Shown in pieces: positions 1-13,516 of a stretch of DNA of 64,000 bases. A program made the translations under genes and the position numbers. The stretch lies in assembly GCA_030435675.1 (NCBI GenBank), contig CM059622.1, positions 15,562,001-15,626,000 on the forward strand, written 5' to 3'. Numbering within the stretch: the first letter of the stretch is position 1; every line of letters begins with the position of its first letter. The notes beneath the pieces are model-generated. The model searched no databases and was not told the DNA's origin. It worked only from the letters and a program-made list of their open reading frames with translations. Source of the stretch: Steinernema hermaphroditum. Lineage: Eukaryota; Nematoda; Chromadorea; Rhabditida; Steinernematidae.

Positions 1-3000
1 TACCTTTCTGCGACGTCTAAGCAGCGGCTGCGTGGCTTCGATGGTTCCAGGAGGAAACAACGACTGCTGCTGGGACTGTTGCTGCTGAGCAGAGCTCGCC
101 GACATCAGCGCCGCTGTGGTGGCCGGAGCATGGTGGTGCGAGGCGGGCGTCGGCATCGCCGGATTCTGGCTCCGCGACGACATCATCGACGGCGTCGGGG
201 TGGGCTGCGGAACGGCGCCTTGAGGAGGTCCTGGCTGAGGTGGCTGCGCTCCATACTGCAAATAGAACGATGGCTGAAGAGATGGGCCTGGATGCGGGAT
301 CATTGCTTGGGGTGGCATCATGAAGATGTATTGGGGATGCTGCCATGGCTGGGGAGAGACGCCGCGCATGGGTTGCTGGAAGTGGAATACCGGACTTGGG
401 ACTGAGACCAGGCCCCGGGGCTCCTGCTTGCTCTTCTTGCGAGGTTTCATGTTTCAGCGAAAATCAGAAACACAACGTCGGCAATCGTTTCTGGCAGCGC
501 GCGGCAGTCTGCGACGGTAGTCTGTCTGCAGCAGACCAATCTCATCGCCTCAGGACCGAGACTCAAATCTGTCTGCTTTTTGTCTATTTGCAGTTCTCAC
601 ACTTCTGCTCTATTTTTCTGCGATAGATGTCTATTTTTAGGCTGGTGATGTCTAGTCTCTTTATGGATAGGATTTCTGGGGAATTTGCTGAACTTTTCGA
701 TGAAATTCAAGAGCTTTTCGACGGAAAATCGTTGACTATTTTCAGTGGGCATGAAGGCATAGGGGCCAGGATAGCGCGATTCCGTACTTTTCCACTAACA
801 AAATGGTAAAACAGCTCACCCTCTGTCGCATCTGCGCTGCAGCTCCACTTCCCGGCGAAGGAGCTCCTGGCGGAACGCCCGGCTGTCCAAGATGGTAAGG
901 TGGGAAGGGGGCACGCCGCTGCTGACTGTATCCTTGAGGTGGCTGCATCTGCTGCTGTGGGGGGACCTGCGGTTGTCCGGGATACCTCGGCTGCTGTTGC
1001 CACATCGGCGGCGGATGAGTGCCGGGAGGATACATGCCGGGTGGATAGGCGCCCGACGTGGAAGCTCCGTCGGCGGCCATCGGATAAGTGGGCCGAGGCG
1101 GAGGAGGGCGCGGAGATCCGTACGACGTTGATGGAGCCGCACCGGGATAGTACCCTTGTGGGGGAGGCTGTTGCTGTTGCTGGGTGATGGACACCGGTGG
1201 CGTCGGGGCGACGGCTGGACGGCTTTGCGGGCGATTCGCGGCGTCTTCGCCCGGCGCCGACATCTGACTAGAACTGTCCGGAGTGCCGGCGGCGGGGCCC
1301 GTGCTCGGCGCGCGACTGTTCACTTGGCTTCCGCCGGCCACGTCCACCTGCAGCGTATTCGACGGGTGCTGCTGCGCGGGAGGCTGCTGGGGCATCGGCT
1401 GCATGTGCGGATGTTGCTGATAGTATCGCTGCTGCTCCTCGTACGACTGCGGTGGCGGCATCCGGGGCGCTCCATAGGGATAACCCTGCGGCGGCGCTCC
1501 TTGTGGCCATCCGTGAGGCTGCTGCTGCTGCTGCGGATAGTAGTAGGCGGCGTTCGGGTCGGCTCCTGGCGGTGGTGGTCCGGGATGATAGCCGGCAGGC
1601 GGTGGGCCTTGTCCTAAACAGGCTAGTATTATTCACCGCGGTCGCCATCGTCTAGACGATCTTGCTGATGGAGAAGAAGAAGATAAAAAGTGAATATTGA
1701 TGAGGACCCCTTGAAACTTACCGTGATAGCGCACAGCCAGCCGCAAATGGCTGATCATTTTGTGAGGCGCGCGACAGCGTTCCAGCAAAGGTCGGAACGA
1801 ATAAACGCGCTAATGAATGCGCGCGCGCCGTTTGTGTAACTTTTCAGCATCAGTTCGGGGCGCGACAAAAAAGCGACGATTCGTCGTCGTCGTCGTCGTC
1901 CGTCGCTGTCGACGTAGAAGACGACGATGGTGAGCCAAAAAAGTGGGTAGACCCGGGTAGAGGAGCGCGACTCGTCGTACTCCTTCTCCTCCTTCTTCAC
2001 CCCCTTGTCCGCGCGGCGCACTAATAATAATCGTCTCATAATCAACACCTCGCGCTCCTCGCACTTTCGGCGCGGCGTCAATATGTGCGGCTGCTCCCCT
2101 TTCTTCCTTAGCCGGCGCCAAGAGCGCTGATCCTGCTGGCTCGGCGTCCCTTCCCACTTCTTCGCCCGCGTCTTCTCCCGCTTCATGTCACACGCCGTCG
2201 ACCGCAATTAATAATATCTCAGTAGCGCCTCGGGCGTTGTCGTGGTAACGCCATCCGCTCTCTCTCCATCTCTCTCGCGCGCGCGCTCATATCAAAAAGA
2301 CTTCGCACGGCTCCCGAGTGCGGCGCTCGTCTAAGCACCCCTCACTTAGCGTCTCTCGAGAAAATTAGAATTACGACACGACGATTACGCATGTTCGTGT
2401 GTGTGTGCATAATAATAGCCGCAAAAACGAGCGGGGGAAAACACAAAATGAGAACGTGTGAAATTTACCGTTTGCGGAAGGGGGATAAAGTGCATCGGCG
2501 GCTGCTCGGCGGTAGGCGTAAGCCGACGAAGCGGATGACGACGGATTAGGCGAACACCCGGAAGGATACTGTGCCCGCTGCGGCGGTGCGTAGTAGTTGT
2601 GCAGGAACTGGCCGTTCGCCGCTACCGGATAGCCGCCGGGGCCGGACGCTCTGACTGCCGCCGCCGCCGCCGCTGCCGCTGCGAGATGGTGAGGATTCTG
2701 CTGCTGCGGGTTGGGCAGACGGTTACCCGAAGCCGATGGGTAGGCGACGGCGGCATAGGAGCTGCTGCCGTGGAGAACGTGGCCGGAAGAGGGCTGAGGG
2801 TATGGTGGGTGGTAAATTTTGGAGGTGGTGGCCCGTGGCGGAAGGCCCCGGAGATACGGTCGACGACGACGACGGTGACGGTGACGATGACGAACGACGG
2901 GGGAGACAGACAGACGCGAATGGTGGAGTGCTGCTGCTGCTGACTGGTGCAATGCCTTCAGAGGAACTATGGGCCGACCGCACGACAACTAGGGAGACGA

Positions 3001-6000
3001 GGACGGGAAGCAATGAGAGGCGTGGCCTCTGGAGAAGGCGAAGAAGAAGCGCTTTGACTGCCGCTGAGATTGCCGCTGGTTGGTTGGCGTTAGTGATGGC
3101 GGCGTTGGTGTTGGAATGTCGGTGTTGAGAAGCGCACCGACCGAGGAGGAGAGTGACTGAGATGCCGGAGAGGGAGCGGGAGAACGTATGTGCGTGCCAC
3201 GACGCTGCTCGCGGTATCGCCTTGGCAACAAGTAACCTATACCCACCCGCCTAGCGCCAACTAATTAGCCGGCTCTCACGCGCGCTCGCTTTCTCACCGT
3301 CCGTCCCCCACCCATAGAGTTCGCCCGAGGGCGTCGCCACCGAGGAGCTCTCGACTCGATTCGCTTACCTGGTCGTGGAGGCGCCGGAGTCGGCGTCGCC
3401 TGTGGCGGTGGCTGCTGCATCGGCGGCGCTCCGGGCGCTCCTTGAGGCGCCGGAGTGGAAGCGGCGCTCGGCGGTCCGGTGTGCTGTTGACCTGGAGTGG
3501 CCGGAGTCGCCGCTCCGGTGTCGGAGGGCCCGGCTCCGCCGGTCGAGTCGCGCTCCGCCGGCTTCTTCTTCTTCTTCAGTTTGTTCGCAAACTCGATCAT
3601 CTCGTCGTAGGAGCGGTGCGTCTCCGCGCACTCCATCTTCAGAAGGTACTTCTCGTAGTGCTTGCGGAGTTGGTAGCCGGCGGCCGACGACTCGGTGATC
3701 GCACTGCTCGCCTGCTGACAGAGATTCTTCCATATTTTGCTCTTCGTCACTTCCATGAAGCCGCCCTTGCTCCGGACGGCGATGTACAGCCGATGGAGGT
3801 CGATGTTCTGCTTGGAGACCTGGGGTGGCGCGGTGATTGGGTCGCCGTTCTGCTCGCAGAAGAGCACGAGGCTCTCGAAGAAGCGGCGTCGGTCCGGCAT
3901 CACGCGCGCCGGATTCTGCTCCGTCACCGGACCCGTCTGCAATGAGCAGGTAACTGTTTCTGCCTTAAAAATAGATACCGTATCCCCAATGACCATTGTA
4001 CGTTTTGTTCTTATCTTTGCCTACTGGTCATCTTACGAGGCTTTATCTAGACTGTCTGGGGGATCTAGACATAACCTCCTACCACTTAAATCAACACTTC
4101 CGAAAAGGGGCGGGGCCCCTACCGTACTTATTTTGAAATCCCTTATGCGTGCACTTACCAGCTTATCGACGATGCTCTGAATGTTCTTTCCAGGTGCCAC
4201 CGGCTGCGGTGGCATTCCTTGAGGAGGCGCGCCAGCTGCAGCAGAAGTGCTCGGCTGCTGCGGGGCGCTCCGCGCGGCCCACGACGGTGACTTCGCCGCG
4301 TCGAGGCCTCCGTCTTCGCCGCCGGCTACCGAAGATGCGCCGCCGGGGCTTTGCGGAACGAGTTGTCCGCCGATCGCGGCTGGCGTGGCGGCACCGTCCT
4401 AAAGCCATTTTTTGCACATCTTTTTGCGCTGATGACAAATCGCTCACCCTTTGCTGCTGCGCTTTGATGTAATCGGCCGGCGGTACCGGGGGCCGATGTT
4501 GCATGTGCATCGGCGGCGGAGGCCCTTGATGGGGCTGCGGCGGCGGATAGTACTGTGGCGGGTAGGCCTGAGGCGGCGGTGGGTAGTAGGGCGATCCCTG
4601 AGGCGGCACTCCCGGATACCGGGGCATCTGCTGCCAGTAGGGATGATGCGGAGGTGGCGGTTGACCGTAGTAGACGTGATGAGGGGGAGGATGTGCCTGC
4701 ATGTGTGGTGGCGGCGCTTGCTCGTACATGGCCTGTAGCGGCGCTCCCGGCGGCATGCCCGGGTTCTTGGGCATCGGGTAGGAGCCGGCGCCTGCCGCTA
4801 CGGCGGCCGCCGTTGCCGCATAGGCGTCCTGATGCGGAGGGAGCTGCTGAGGCTGAGAAGCCGGCGGCGGATGAGGCTTGGCCGCTGATCCATTGGGCAC
4901 CGGCGACGCTTGCTGAAAGATACGGTAGTTAGATGCCGAGTTCTAAGGATACGAGGTGCAATTAGTGGCAGCGGCCAATTAGCCACGGCCGGAAGGGAGC
5001 ACTCCGGCGATAGGCCGAGCAAAGATCGGAGTGGCGCGAGTGAGGGTGTGAGAAATAGTCGTTTCGGTCAATAATCTTTTCGTTCGCCCTATGACGACAC
5101 GGCCGCTCGTTTGCGCTACGCAATTCAATCATCGTCCGAGCAACATACACACACACGATGATGTCAATTTTGGAGGAGGAGGGTGGCCGAGGGGATTCCC
5201 CCCGATTCGGCGGTCACGTGCCGAGTAAGCACTCGGCGACGAGATAGTTTGTCGGCTGATTGATGGTTGGCGGGAAACGGCTCGGCGAGGGAGTGCGTTG
5301 TTAGGACTCCCCCTAATCGGTACAATTTGTCATCGGCGACGGCGACGTTCGCGGGAAAACGGGTTGGCCGGCGGCCAAGTACACGGTGTTGGGGGAAAAT
5401 ATTAATGAGGTTGATGGAGAAAGGGGGCGTAGATACTGTATTTCTCTCAGGGGCTTTCATCGACACCGTATTCCTCGTGAGATAAAGAGCAGATTTACGA
5501 TAGGAAAAGGTTGGGTCTCAAAGGCATTTCCCTAAGACTGAGTCACGTTTGAACATCGGCTGGACTTGCAGGCTCCCTAGATGCGTTTCCTTGCACCATG
5601 TCCTCTGTCAGATCAAACATTAACATTCCCGATTTGCATGGTTCCAGGTGTTAGTGCGCATTCGTTATACTATCACCTCAAAGTGCATCGCCATGGCAGG
5701 TGAGACTTAGCGACATCAGGGATTTTGGAGAGATGACGGCTCGGCAAAACAAATTACGGGGAGTAGCAGCTTCTGAGTCATGTATAAGTCAGGGGAATGC
5801 GCCTTATGGGACTCGGATTAGAGGGGTTACGATCGTGGTGTGAAGATTAGAGGGTTCTCTAGGTGTTCTCCTAATCTATATCCAGGGGATGGGGATGGGC
5901 GAAATGAAGAGATCTCCAGAAGTTTTTGGTCGCTTTAGAGAATTCGGAAATACGGTCTTTTTCGCTTTTAGAAAATCGTCATTTATAGCAAAATCTTTTG

Positions 6001-9000
6001 TAATATTTCCTCAGATTTCCCCATAGAAAACATCTAGAACCTCCACGCCTTGGCTTCCCCACTAGATTTTGTCCTTTTCCTTTATTTTGGTCCTCCTCTC
6101 AATCCCTTTTTAGCCCTGCACTTTCCCGTTCCGTCTCCACCCCATCCACCAAAATAGCCCCACGTGTCGAGACTACGAACAAAACAAGCGAATCCTCCAT
6201 GGTGCAAAGTTCGTTCCGCTCTCTGCCCCTTCTTCTTCTTCCTGATTGCCCACTCCATCCATCTACTTCCTTCTCTCACACATGTCACATCTCGCCACGA
6301 CGACAACGATGTCTCGCGGCGATGGAACAGACGTCGTCCCGAAGATCAAAGCACACATTCGATGGGGTTCCACCGCCACCAGCACAAAGACACAACAACA
6401 ACACACTCATGTGCAAATTGCAGATCACGTGCTCTCGGCCGAGAGACCGAGCGAGAGTTGATTTTGCCGGCCGGGGGAACCCCATTCGTCATCGTCTTAC
6501 GGACGCTCGCGCCAGATTACCACCTGCGCACTTTTGACGTCATCGTTGAAATGCTAATTAGACGTGGTGGGGGCGCCGCCGCGGCGAGTCCATAAACAAA
6601 CAAAAAGCGGCCGACTTCCGAGGCGATCAGCTGCAGAGTGCAGCAGCGGGGTGTTGCGGTTTTGGCGCCAAAAAGAGCGGAATTTTTTGCCAATACTGGA
6701 CTACCGTAATCCATCTTTAAAAGGGGATAAATTATTAGACTGCTAGGCTATCAAGACTTGTAGAAACGAGATGATCTATGCACTCTAGATGGTCCATAAA
6801 ATCACCAAAATCTTGTAGGAATCCGGAACTTCCTTCTCTCTCAAAGTGCAACCCATCACTAAAGATCGAAATTTTGATATTGAGCGGAGACAGGCCGAAC
6901 CCCTATGGAATTGAACTGTGTGAAAATGTCAGTCGAGTAATTATCGCTTGTTTACGCAATCTATTGTCTTCGGGCGTTCTCCGCGGACGGCGTCATTATA
7001 TGCTCGATGACCGTCGTTGTCGAGTAGTCGTCGAGTCGAGCGGGTGGTTGCTGAGGAGCAGCAGCAGCCGTGAAGCGCAACTTAGTGTTATTATTTACTC
7101 CGCGCGTGTGTTTCGCGCCACACTCCATCAGCTGAGATGATGATGGTGGCGGTGATCGGGGCTTTACAGCCGTTTTCCGAAGGCATCCGTCCCGACGACG
7201 GCTCTCCTCCGCACTTATTCCGTGTATATGCGTGTCGTTTGCGTGCATGCTTGGTCGGTCCCTTCGGCGCGGACGCAAAAATGTGCACGGCGGCGGCGAC
7301 GACGACGACGGAGATAGACGGGGGCGCTCTGTTGATGGTGGATGGCTGGTGAGCGCGGCTGCTGTCTCTGCGCGCTCCGCCAAACGCACGCTCTCCACCA
7401 CCCCGCTCCCTTCGTGTTTGTGTGACGGCGCCGGCCGGCCGATAACGAAGGCGAGCGAGTGGCGTTGTATCGGCGAGGCGAGGCAGCGCTCGCTCGCCGG
7501 AGAGCGGCGATGGACGAGTGGTAGCGATCGATCGACGAGCGAGGCCATTTCTTTTTCTCCGACGTCGCTCGCTCGCCCTATTCCCCAACCGGCACCCAGC
7601 CGATCGGCCGAGCAGCCATCCATCCATCGTCGTCGTCGTCGTCGACACAAGGCCGTCGCCGACGACTCTGCCGCCAACGGGGCTGTGGGACTGCTGTCGC
7701 GGTCACGCGCTTCCTGCCAGCAGCAATCGCGCGACGGCTGTAAATACGACGACGACGACGAAGACTACGGTGGCTGCCTCGAGCCGGCGCTTTAACATTT
7801 CGCCTCTTTCCTCCTCTACAGCGGGTGACGTCACGTGGGCACAAAAGAGAGATGGCCGCCTCATAACTTTAAGAATGTGGTGCACAAGACACATGCACAC
7901 ACACACAAACACATAAACATGGCGTGACGCCGCCGGCAGGTCCGATGGGTGTTTGTCGGCGAGGAGAGTACATCGATGACTCCAATTAGCGGCGCGCCGA
8001 TTCGGCGACGAGCAAAGATCAAGTCGCGCTAGTCGCCGGGGCACCCGACATGAACAACACAGCGGTAAATAAAGAGTGCACAATTGCGCGGAGCACATCC
8101 AATTACGAGCGTTGTGTTTGATCCACGTGCAAGTCACACGGACCCGGCGGTTATTTTGGGCTTTTGTGCTGTTTTCGCGACGGCAAAAGATCGCCAAAGC
8201 AGGTGGGAAGTGTAGAAGTTTTACATCAGGGGAGGGGTGGTATATTCAAGGGAATGGAAGCGGTAAAAGAGAGGAGATTTTCTATGTTAAAATGGACTTT
8301 TATAGAAGACCAAAAGAGGCCTGACTGAGCCCCACTGTTCCTAGACAGAGACCATTGTCCGGATTCGAAAAATCACTTTTCCACCGCTCCAAAAGAAAGG
8401 TTAACTTTTTAGCCCGTTCGAGATCTTTTGCAATTACCAATTCTTGTTTGTCGCCGGTCGCGCTGATCGTTTATCTCCGGGAGCAGCCGTAGCAAAAGTG
8501 ACGTCAGACGACACGTCGGTGTCGTCTGTTTTCAATGGGAAAGTCGCCGCGTCTCCGCGTATAATATAATGCGTGCACTCATAAAAGCAGCAACCTGATC
8601 AGCTGCCGCGTACTTTGTAGTGCAGTGCAGTGCAGGAACAACAAAAAAGCCGCCAAAAAGGGACGCGGAGTGCGGGGAATCCCCCCCGACGATGACTGTG
8701 TCTCCCGTGCCGGATCCTTAAGGGTGTGCGTCATCTGATCTGGGTGGTGCACCCACATTCCCACGACGGCCGACCACAGTCACATGCCTGCATCAACAAG
8801 TCAACAAAACCCGGACCATGCGAGCAGACTACTTGCACCTCCTCTCGCGTTCTTCGACCACCACCAGCACCACCACCATCTACGCTGACGTCACCAGATA
8901 AACAACACAAAAACATTACACTTGATCTGCACGCAAGGACGGACCAGAGACCGACTCAAAACATAGCCGACGAGCACAATGTTTACGAGATGGTGGTGGT

Positions 9001-9383
9001 GGTCGAGGCGCGAGGTAAGTGCTCCGCCGCTTCCAGATTGTTTGTTTTTGTTGTTTCGCCCCGTTCGACTCACAGAATTGATCGAAATTTTGTGATGCCT
9101 GCTCTAAACTCACCGGAGATCCGAAGGGAACTGTGGCGTTGGACGGTGGCCCGCTGCTCGTTTGGGTAGGAGCCGGCGTCGACTCGGCCGAGGAGGGCTT
9201 ATTGAGAAGGTTGTTCAGGGTCGGCGTCGCCGAAGAAGTCTAAAATTTCGTTCATTTTGGCATGTTTCTATCGAAGAACGGTTCTACCTGTGCTGGAGCA
9301 CTGTCGCTCGGAGCCGAAGAGGTCTCGGCCGGGGGAGTAGGCTGAGTTGGAGCCTCCTCTTTCGCCGGAGACGAATCGGACAT
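1..9383 (-). CDS. let-526: ARID1/BAF250 subunit of SWI/SNF (partial, 3' end off left edge)
   Basis: DNA-binding subunit of the BAF-type SWI/SNF chromatin remodeller, acting in the nucleus. Visible exons (minus strand) are 9288-9383 (starting MSDSSPAKEE), 9114-9239, 4448-4912, 4159-4398, 3369-3936, about 2469-2950, 820-1613 and 1 to about 436. Exon 3369-3936 carries the ARID domain: NPARVMPDRRRFFESLVLF, then DLHRLYIAVRSKGGFMEV, a KIWKNLC helix and a final YQLRKHYEKYLLKME helix. This is the order expected of the ARID fold. All flanking exons are low-complexity Pro/Gln/Tyr/Ala, as in metazoan ARID1 proteins. The conserved C-terminal BAF250 region would lie beyond the left edge. The acceptors of the two exons nearest the left edge are uncertain. 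Splice sites elsewhere are clean GT-AG. Assignment as ARID1 rather than another ARID family rests on the P/Q-rich architecture and the domain match. Confidence 0.85.
4913..9113 (-). other. long second intron of the ARID1 gene
   Basis: 4.2 kb with no convincing exon. It contains CG-rich blocks at about 4960-5260 and 6950-8100 separated by AT-richer DNA, CGT and ACG triplet runs near 7628-7643 and 7746-7760, and TG/CA-rich stretches. The CG-rich blocks could be internal promoters or enhancers, but no core element decides this. Confidence 0.5.
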
Positions 9384-11552
9384 GATGAGTAGTAGTCAAC
9401 TTAGATTTGTATCGGATGGACGTCAGATCGTCCAACTGGCATTTCCTCTAGCACACGCCCGGTCGAACGTTGTGTGGACAACCGAGGCTTGGGCTTAGGC
9501 TTAAATTCTGCAAAGAAGAAGAAGCGTTGGGGGAATGCGGTAGGCCCGATCGGTTTTTGGCGCCCGGCGACGCGAACAAAAAAAAACGTGCATCATCATC
9601 GTCGTCGTCTGGGTGGTGTCCGAAGAAGACACCCTTAGAGCACAGAGTTCAATGGCAGCCAGCAGCGGCTATGACTAAGAGATCGGAGATTCTTTTAAAG
9701 AGCGTCGCCGCTCCGATCAAGGAAGCGGCGGCGAATTATGGATGGAGGGGGAGTTGGACGGACAGACGGACGACGCGAAGAGCACACGGGGAGTCGCGCG
9801 AGATCTTCTCCTCGACGACAACGGCGACAGGCGACGACTTCTCCTCGGGCGGACGGTCCGGCTACCCTTCGGGCTCCCCTCCTGCGTCGTCTTTCTCTCC
9901 GCTCGCGCTCGCCTCCTCGCAAAAAAGGACAGATAGCGCGCGCAAAGAGCGCGTTTCGGTCTGTATCGTCGTCGTCGTCGTCGACGGAGGAGTCGGAGTC
10001 GTGTCGCCGCGGCGCTGAGGGGGGCGCGGGAGAGGTGGGCCCCGCGCTGCTGCGGGGAGAAGAGCGAGGGAGAGTAGTGCGCGCGCCACGTACTGGTATG
10101 GGTGGCGGCGAAGGGGCACCGTCGACGTCGACAACGACGACGACGACGATCTCCATCGACCCGACCGGGCGACCGCCGACCGAGCCGAGCAGCTCCGATC
10201 GGCGGCCGCGGGACACGGCGGCGAACCGCCCTAACCACGGGCGCCGCCGCCGCCGCCGCTAGCTCCGGAATACAGTCGCGGCGACGACGACGCGAATTGC
10301 TGCGACGACTTCTCTCCCCATCATCATCATCATAATCATCGTCGGCGACGGTCAGACGCCGTCCTCGTCGCCGTCGTCGTCGTCGACGACGACCACGGCC
10401 TCGACATCGTCCAATTCTCCAACCACCCCAGCACCACACACACAGAGCGCAGCAGCAGCAGCACTCGGTTCTATACTATGCATGTGGCGGAGAGCGAGGA
10501 GAGAAAGCGGCTCGTGGCCACGCCCCCGTCGTCGATCAATTTCACTCTCTCCCATTCGATCGGTTCCATTTTTAAGCGATTTCCCTCTCTCCGAAAAGGT
10601 GCGGATCGCCGTCGAAATCCCGACTTTCGCCCCAGAGCCACTCATCTCCGCCGTCTCCCCTTACCGGCGATGGTTATGTGTATGTGCGCTCTCCGCGTTC
10701 AATCTGGCGGCGCAAATACGTCGCCGTCGCCGTCGCCGCGGCCATCTCCGCTGCAAATTGCCTTCGAGCGACGTCGCCCGAACGTGTTTTTCGGCCGCGG
10801 CGTCGCGCGACCGCGCGGCGAAAACAAACAAAGAACGCCGGAGGAGCGTGCCGGTGTCGAGGCGCTCCGCGTACGCCGCACTGCCTCGTCACAGCTTTGC
10901 CGCCGATCTCCACCGATCAGACGCTCTCTACGCGTGCTCTGGCCGCCGCGTCGACACCGCTCTCTCGTCGCCCCTTTCGCTCCGCGCTTATCGCGCACTC
11001 ACATCTCAACGTGCACTTTAATACTGAAACGAACGCAAAAACGAAGGAGTTGGTCATTTGTCCTATCATGTTCCCACACACACACGCGCCGATGACATCG
11101 TCGCCGACGGCTGTTGTTATTTGTTTGTTTGCCATCGTCGTCCGACGCTCTCCTCCGTTTCCATCGAAGTCGCTTCCGGATACACACAAAGGACATGTTT
11201 ACGGGTGCACCGCCACACGTGGAATTAATGAAAGCCGCAAAAACACGCCGCCGACGACGGATGCAAATGCAACATTTTGTGAATCGAGGCGATTAAAGAA
11301 CACACACATGGGGGAGGGGGTGCCCGGAAAGCACCCGAAAGTGGAACGTCCGTTCAGCTGATGGCGTTGGAATTTGTCATGGGAAGATGGACGGGCAGCT
11401 GTCAAGGGCTTCGACGATCGGACACCCGACGCGGGCACGCACCACCACCGACAATTCGTCATTTTTGTCCGTCACAAAAAATCGGCACATTACAGCGTGG
11501 TGGTTCTGGCGATGGGTGGTTCATCAGAGGAGTCGAGCTGGGTGAACAACAT
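9384..11552. other. upstream region of the ARID1 gene, CG-rich with triplet repeats
   Basis: No exon supported. The region is rich in CGA/CGT triplets and CG dinucleotides, which opens long overlapping reading frames on both strands encoding Arg/Ser/Pro-rich nonsense. It probably contains the promoter and 5' leader of the ARID1 gene. Confidence 0.5.
9960..10400. repeat. cluster of (CGT)n/(CGA)n and (ATC)n microsatellites
   Basis: Triplet runs at about 9967-9983 (CGT), 10132-10149 (CGA), 10319-10333 (ATC) and 10372-10388 (CGT). Similar runs recur at 1882-1901, 7628-7643 and 7746-7760, all in non-coding parts of the ARID1 locus. Confidence 0.8.
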
Positions 11553-11625
11553 GGCCTCGTGGCGCAATGGATAACGCGTCGGTCTACGGAACCGAAGATT
11601 GCAGGTTCGAATCCTGCCGAGGTCG
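11553..11625 (+). tRNA. tRNA-Arg(ACG)
   Basis: Complete cloverleaf: acceptor GGCCTCG/CGAGGTC, anticodon loop CTACGGA, T arm GCAGGTTCGAATCCTGC. A T-run terminator follows 7 bases after the end. First member of an Arg(+)/Glu(-)/Leu(+) cassette. Confidence 0.96.
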
Positions 11626-11747
11626 AAACCTTTTTTGCTCTTATGTGCGCCTGAAATTTATTTTAGATTATCAATTTAACCTGAAAATATTGAAATACGA
11701 TTGAAAAATGACTTTGTTTCACAAGCACGGTAAAAGGCAAAAAATTC

Positions 11748-11819
11748 TTCCCATGCCGGGAATCGAACCCGGGCCGCGTGGGTGAAAGCCACGAATCCTA
11801 ACCACTAGACCACATGGGA
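11748..11819 (-). tRNA. tRNA-Glu(TTC)
   Basis: Acceptor TCCCATG/CATGGGA, anticodon loop CTTTCAC, T arm CCGGGTTCGATTCCCGG. It faces the Arg gene tail to tail, 122 bp away, an arrangement repeated elsewhere in the window. Confidence 0.96.
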
Positions 11820-12319
11820 TGGTGACTAGTCTAGTCAGCAAATGTTACTTTATTGGAAGCTGTGACTGTTGGGCAGGGATCATAGTTCGCTGTCAATTTC
11901 GAAAATGCTACACTACATCAACTACCTTTCATTGTCTGCTGATACCGCTACATAACGATGTCTGAAATGAGTAATACTTGTCTGATATGCTTAAGTCTAA
12001 GACACCTCGCTGATGTCTAAACATATTCATGGATAGAGCGTCATATCGTTCGCAGACAGTCTCAAGTGGTTCATACCCAGACAGCTGTGGAATGTTGCAA
12101 GCGGTCGTGCTTTGTCTGAAACTGAAACCGACCAACCAAAACCGCCAACTGCCTGACATGCAGCTTACAAGCTGATATCGACCCTGTAGACATATCAACG
12201 AGACTTATCTGAACTCAATTACCATTAAAAAACTACCAAATCCAAGAAAAAAAGCGAGAAATAACGAAAATAACAATCAAAATGCCATTATAACGAGTAT
12301 GACACCCACTGAAAAATGT

Positions 12320-12426
12320 GCACGGATGGCCGAGTGGTCTAAGGCGCCAGACTCAAGCGACAGCTTAACGCGACGGAGCGTTCTGGTATCGGTATCGATG
12401 CGTGGGTTCGAATCCCACTCCGTGCA
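12320..12426 (+). tRNA. tRNA-Leu(CAA) with intron
   Basis: Acceptor GCACGGA/TCCGTGC, anticodon stem CCAGA/TCTGG, loop CT-CAA-G interrupted after position 37 by an intron of about 23 nt (12358-12380). A long variable arm is present, T arm GTGGGTTCGAATCCCAC. A run of eight T follows. Confidence 0.95.
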
Positions 12427-12548
12427 AGAATTTTTTTATCCCTTTCACAACTTTGTCGCAACTAGTTTTTATCCTTTTTTGTCGCCTAAACTTGCCGTTG
12501 GAAACTTCTAAAAGCGCTTAACGGGGATAATCCTCGCACCACGTCAAA

Positions 12549-12557
12549 TATATAAAA
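12549..12557 (+). promoter_or_regulatory. TATA box of the cuticle collagen
   Basis: TATATAAAA about 50 bp upstream of the collagen start codon, a placement common in nematode collagen genes. Confidence 0.6.
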
Positions 12558-12603
12558 CAGAGCCTCTCACAATGACAATTCACACTTCGAAGAAGCGTCT
12601 CCA

Positions 12604-13516
12604 ATGGGATCTAAAGCGGCGATTCTCATCGCTTCCATCTTTTGCTCCTTGGCCACCTTCTGCTGTATTCTGGCCGCATGCGTTCTACTTCAGGAGATTA
12701 ATGTTTTCTACGCGGAGTCGATGAACGAGTTGGGCGAATTCAAAGCGATTGCCGACAGCTCTTGGAGCAAGATGATGGAGTTGAGGTCAATTTCTGCTAG
12801 ACAGAAGCGTGACTATGGGTACGGTAATCCGTACAGCCAGAATCAGGCGCGACCACAATCTGGTAAGATTTTTAATGAATCATGACATAATTTCCTTAGA
12901 TTACTCACGGCAATCAGCCAGCTGTCCCCGCGGTCCTATGGGTCCGCCAGGCCTGCCCGGAGAAGCCGGTCTAAATGGAGAACCCGGAGCCCCAGGCCAC
13001 CCTGGAGCCGATGGCGTCATTCTCCTCTTTGACAACCTCACGTCGCGAGGCTGCATCCTCTGCGAAGTAGGTCCCCCCGGCCCGCCTGGTCCAGACGGCT
13101 ATCCCGGTGAACGCGGCTACAACGGACCTCCTGGAGAACCCGGAAAGCCCGGAAAGAATGGAGATATTGGTGCTCTTGGAGACGTTGGAGAAAGGGGGCC
13201 TCCAGGCAGAGATGGCTACGATGGACAGCCTGGGAAACGAGGCAAGGACGCCTATCAGTACATCGGAATGCCCGGAAGAAATGGTGCTCGAGGAGAACGA
13301 GGACCTGCCGGAGAGATCGGCAAGGAAGGAGAAGAAGGAGCGCCCGGAAGGGTGGGAAATCCCGGACAGATGGGTGTGGCCGGCAAGAAGGGAAGCGAAG
13401 GACTCAGAGGACCTCCCGGAGAGATGGGACTTGAGGGAGTGCCCGGAAACGACGCCGCGTACTGTCCCTGTCCTCAGAGAAGCACTATTTTTGCTCGAAA
13501 AGTTGGATCGTATTGA
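12604..13516 (+). CDS. cuticle collagen
   Basis: Extracellular collagen of the exoskeleton. CDS join(12604..12862,12900..13516), 291 residues, one 37-bp intron. The N terminus is a signal-anchor ([14 protein letters not shown]...), followed by the conserved nematode collagen N domain ([21 protein letters not shown]) and a subtilisin-type cleavage site ARQKR at about residues 68-72. Gly-X-Y blocks follow: a short one after [10 protein letters not shown], an interruption with paired cysteines (GCILC), then a longer one to about residue 270. The C-terminal cap contains [10 protein letters not shown] and ends KVGSY. Cysteines flank the triple-helical blocks, as needed for interchain bonding. A TATA box lies 50 bp upstream and AATAAA about 150 bp downstream. 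Which named collagen it corresponds to cannot be told from the sequence alone. Confidence 0.95.

Noticed and set aside
9470..11361. Several long overlapping Arg/Ser/Pro frames upstream of the ARID1 gene
   Set aside because: Open because of CGN triplet repeats and low stop-codon frequency; no domain, splice or codon-bias support on either strand.
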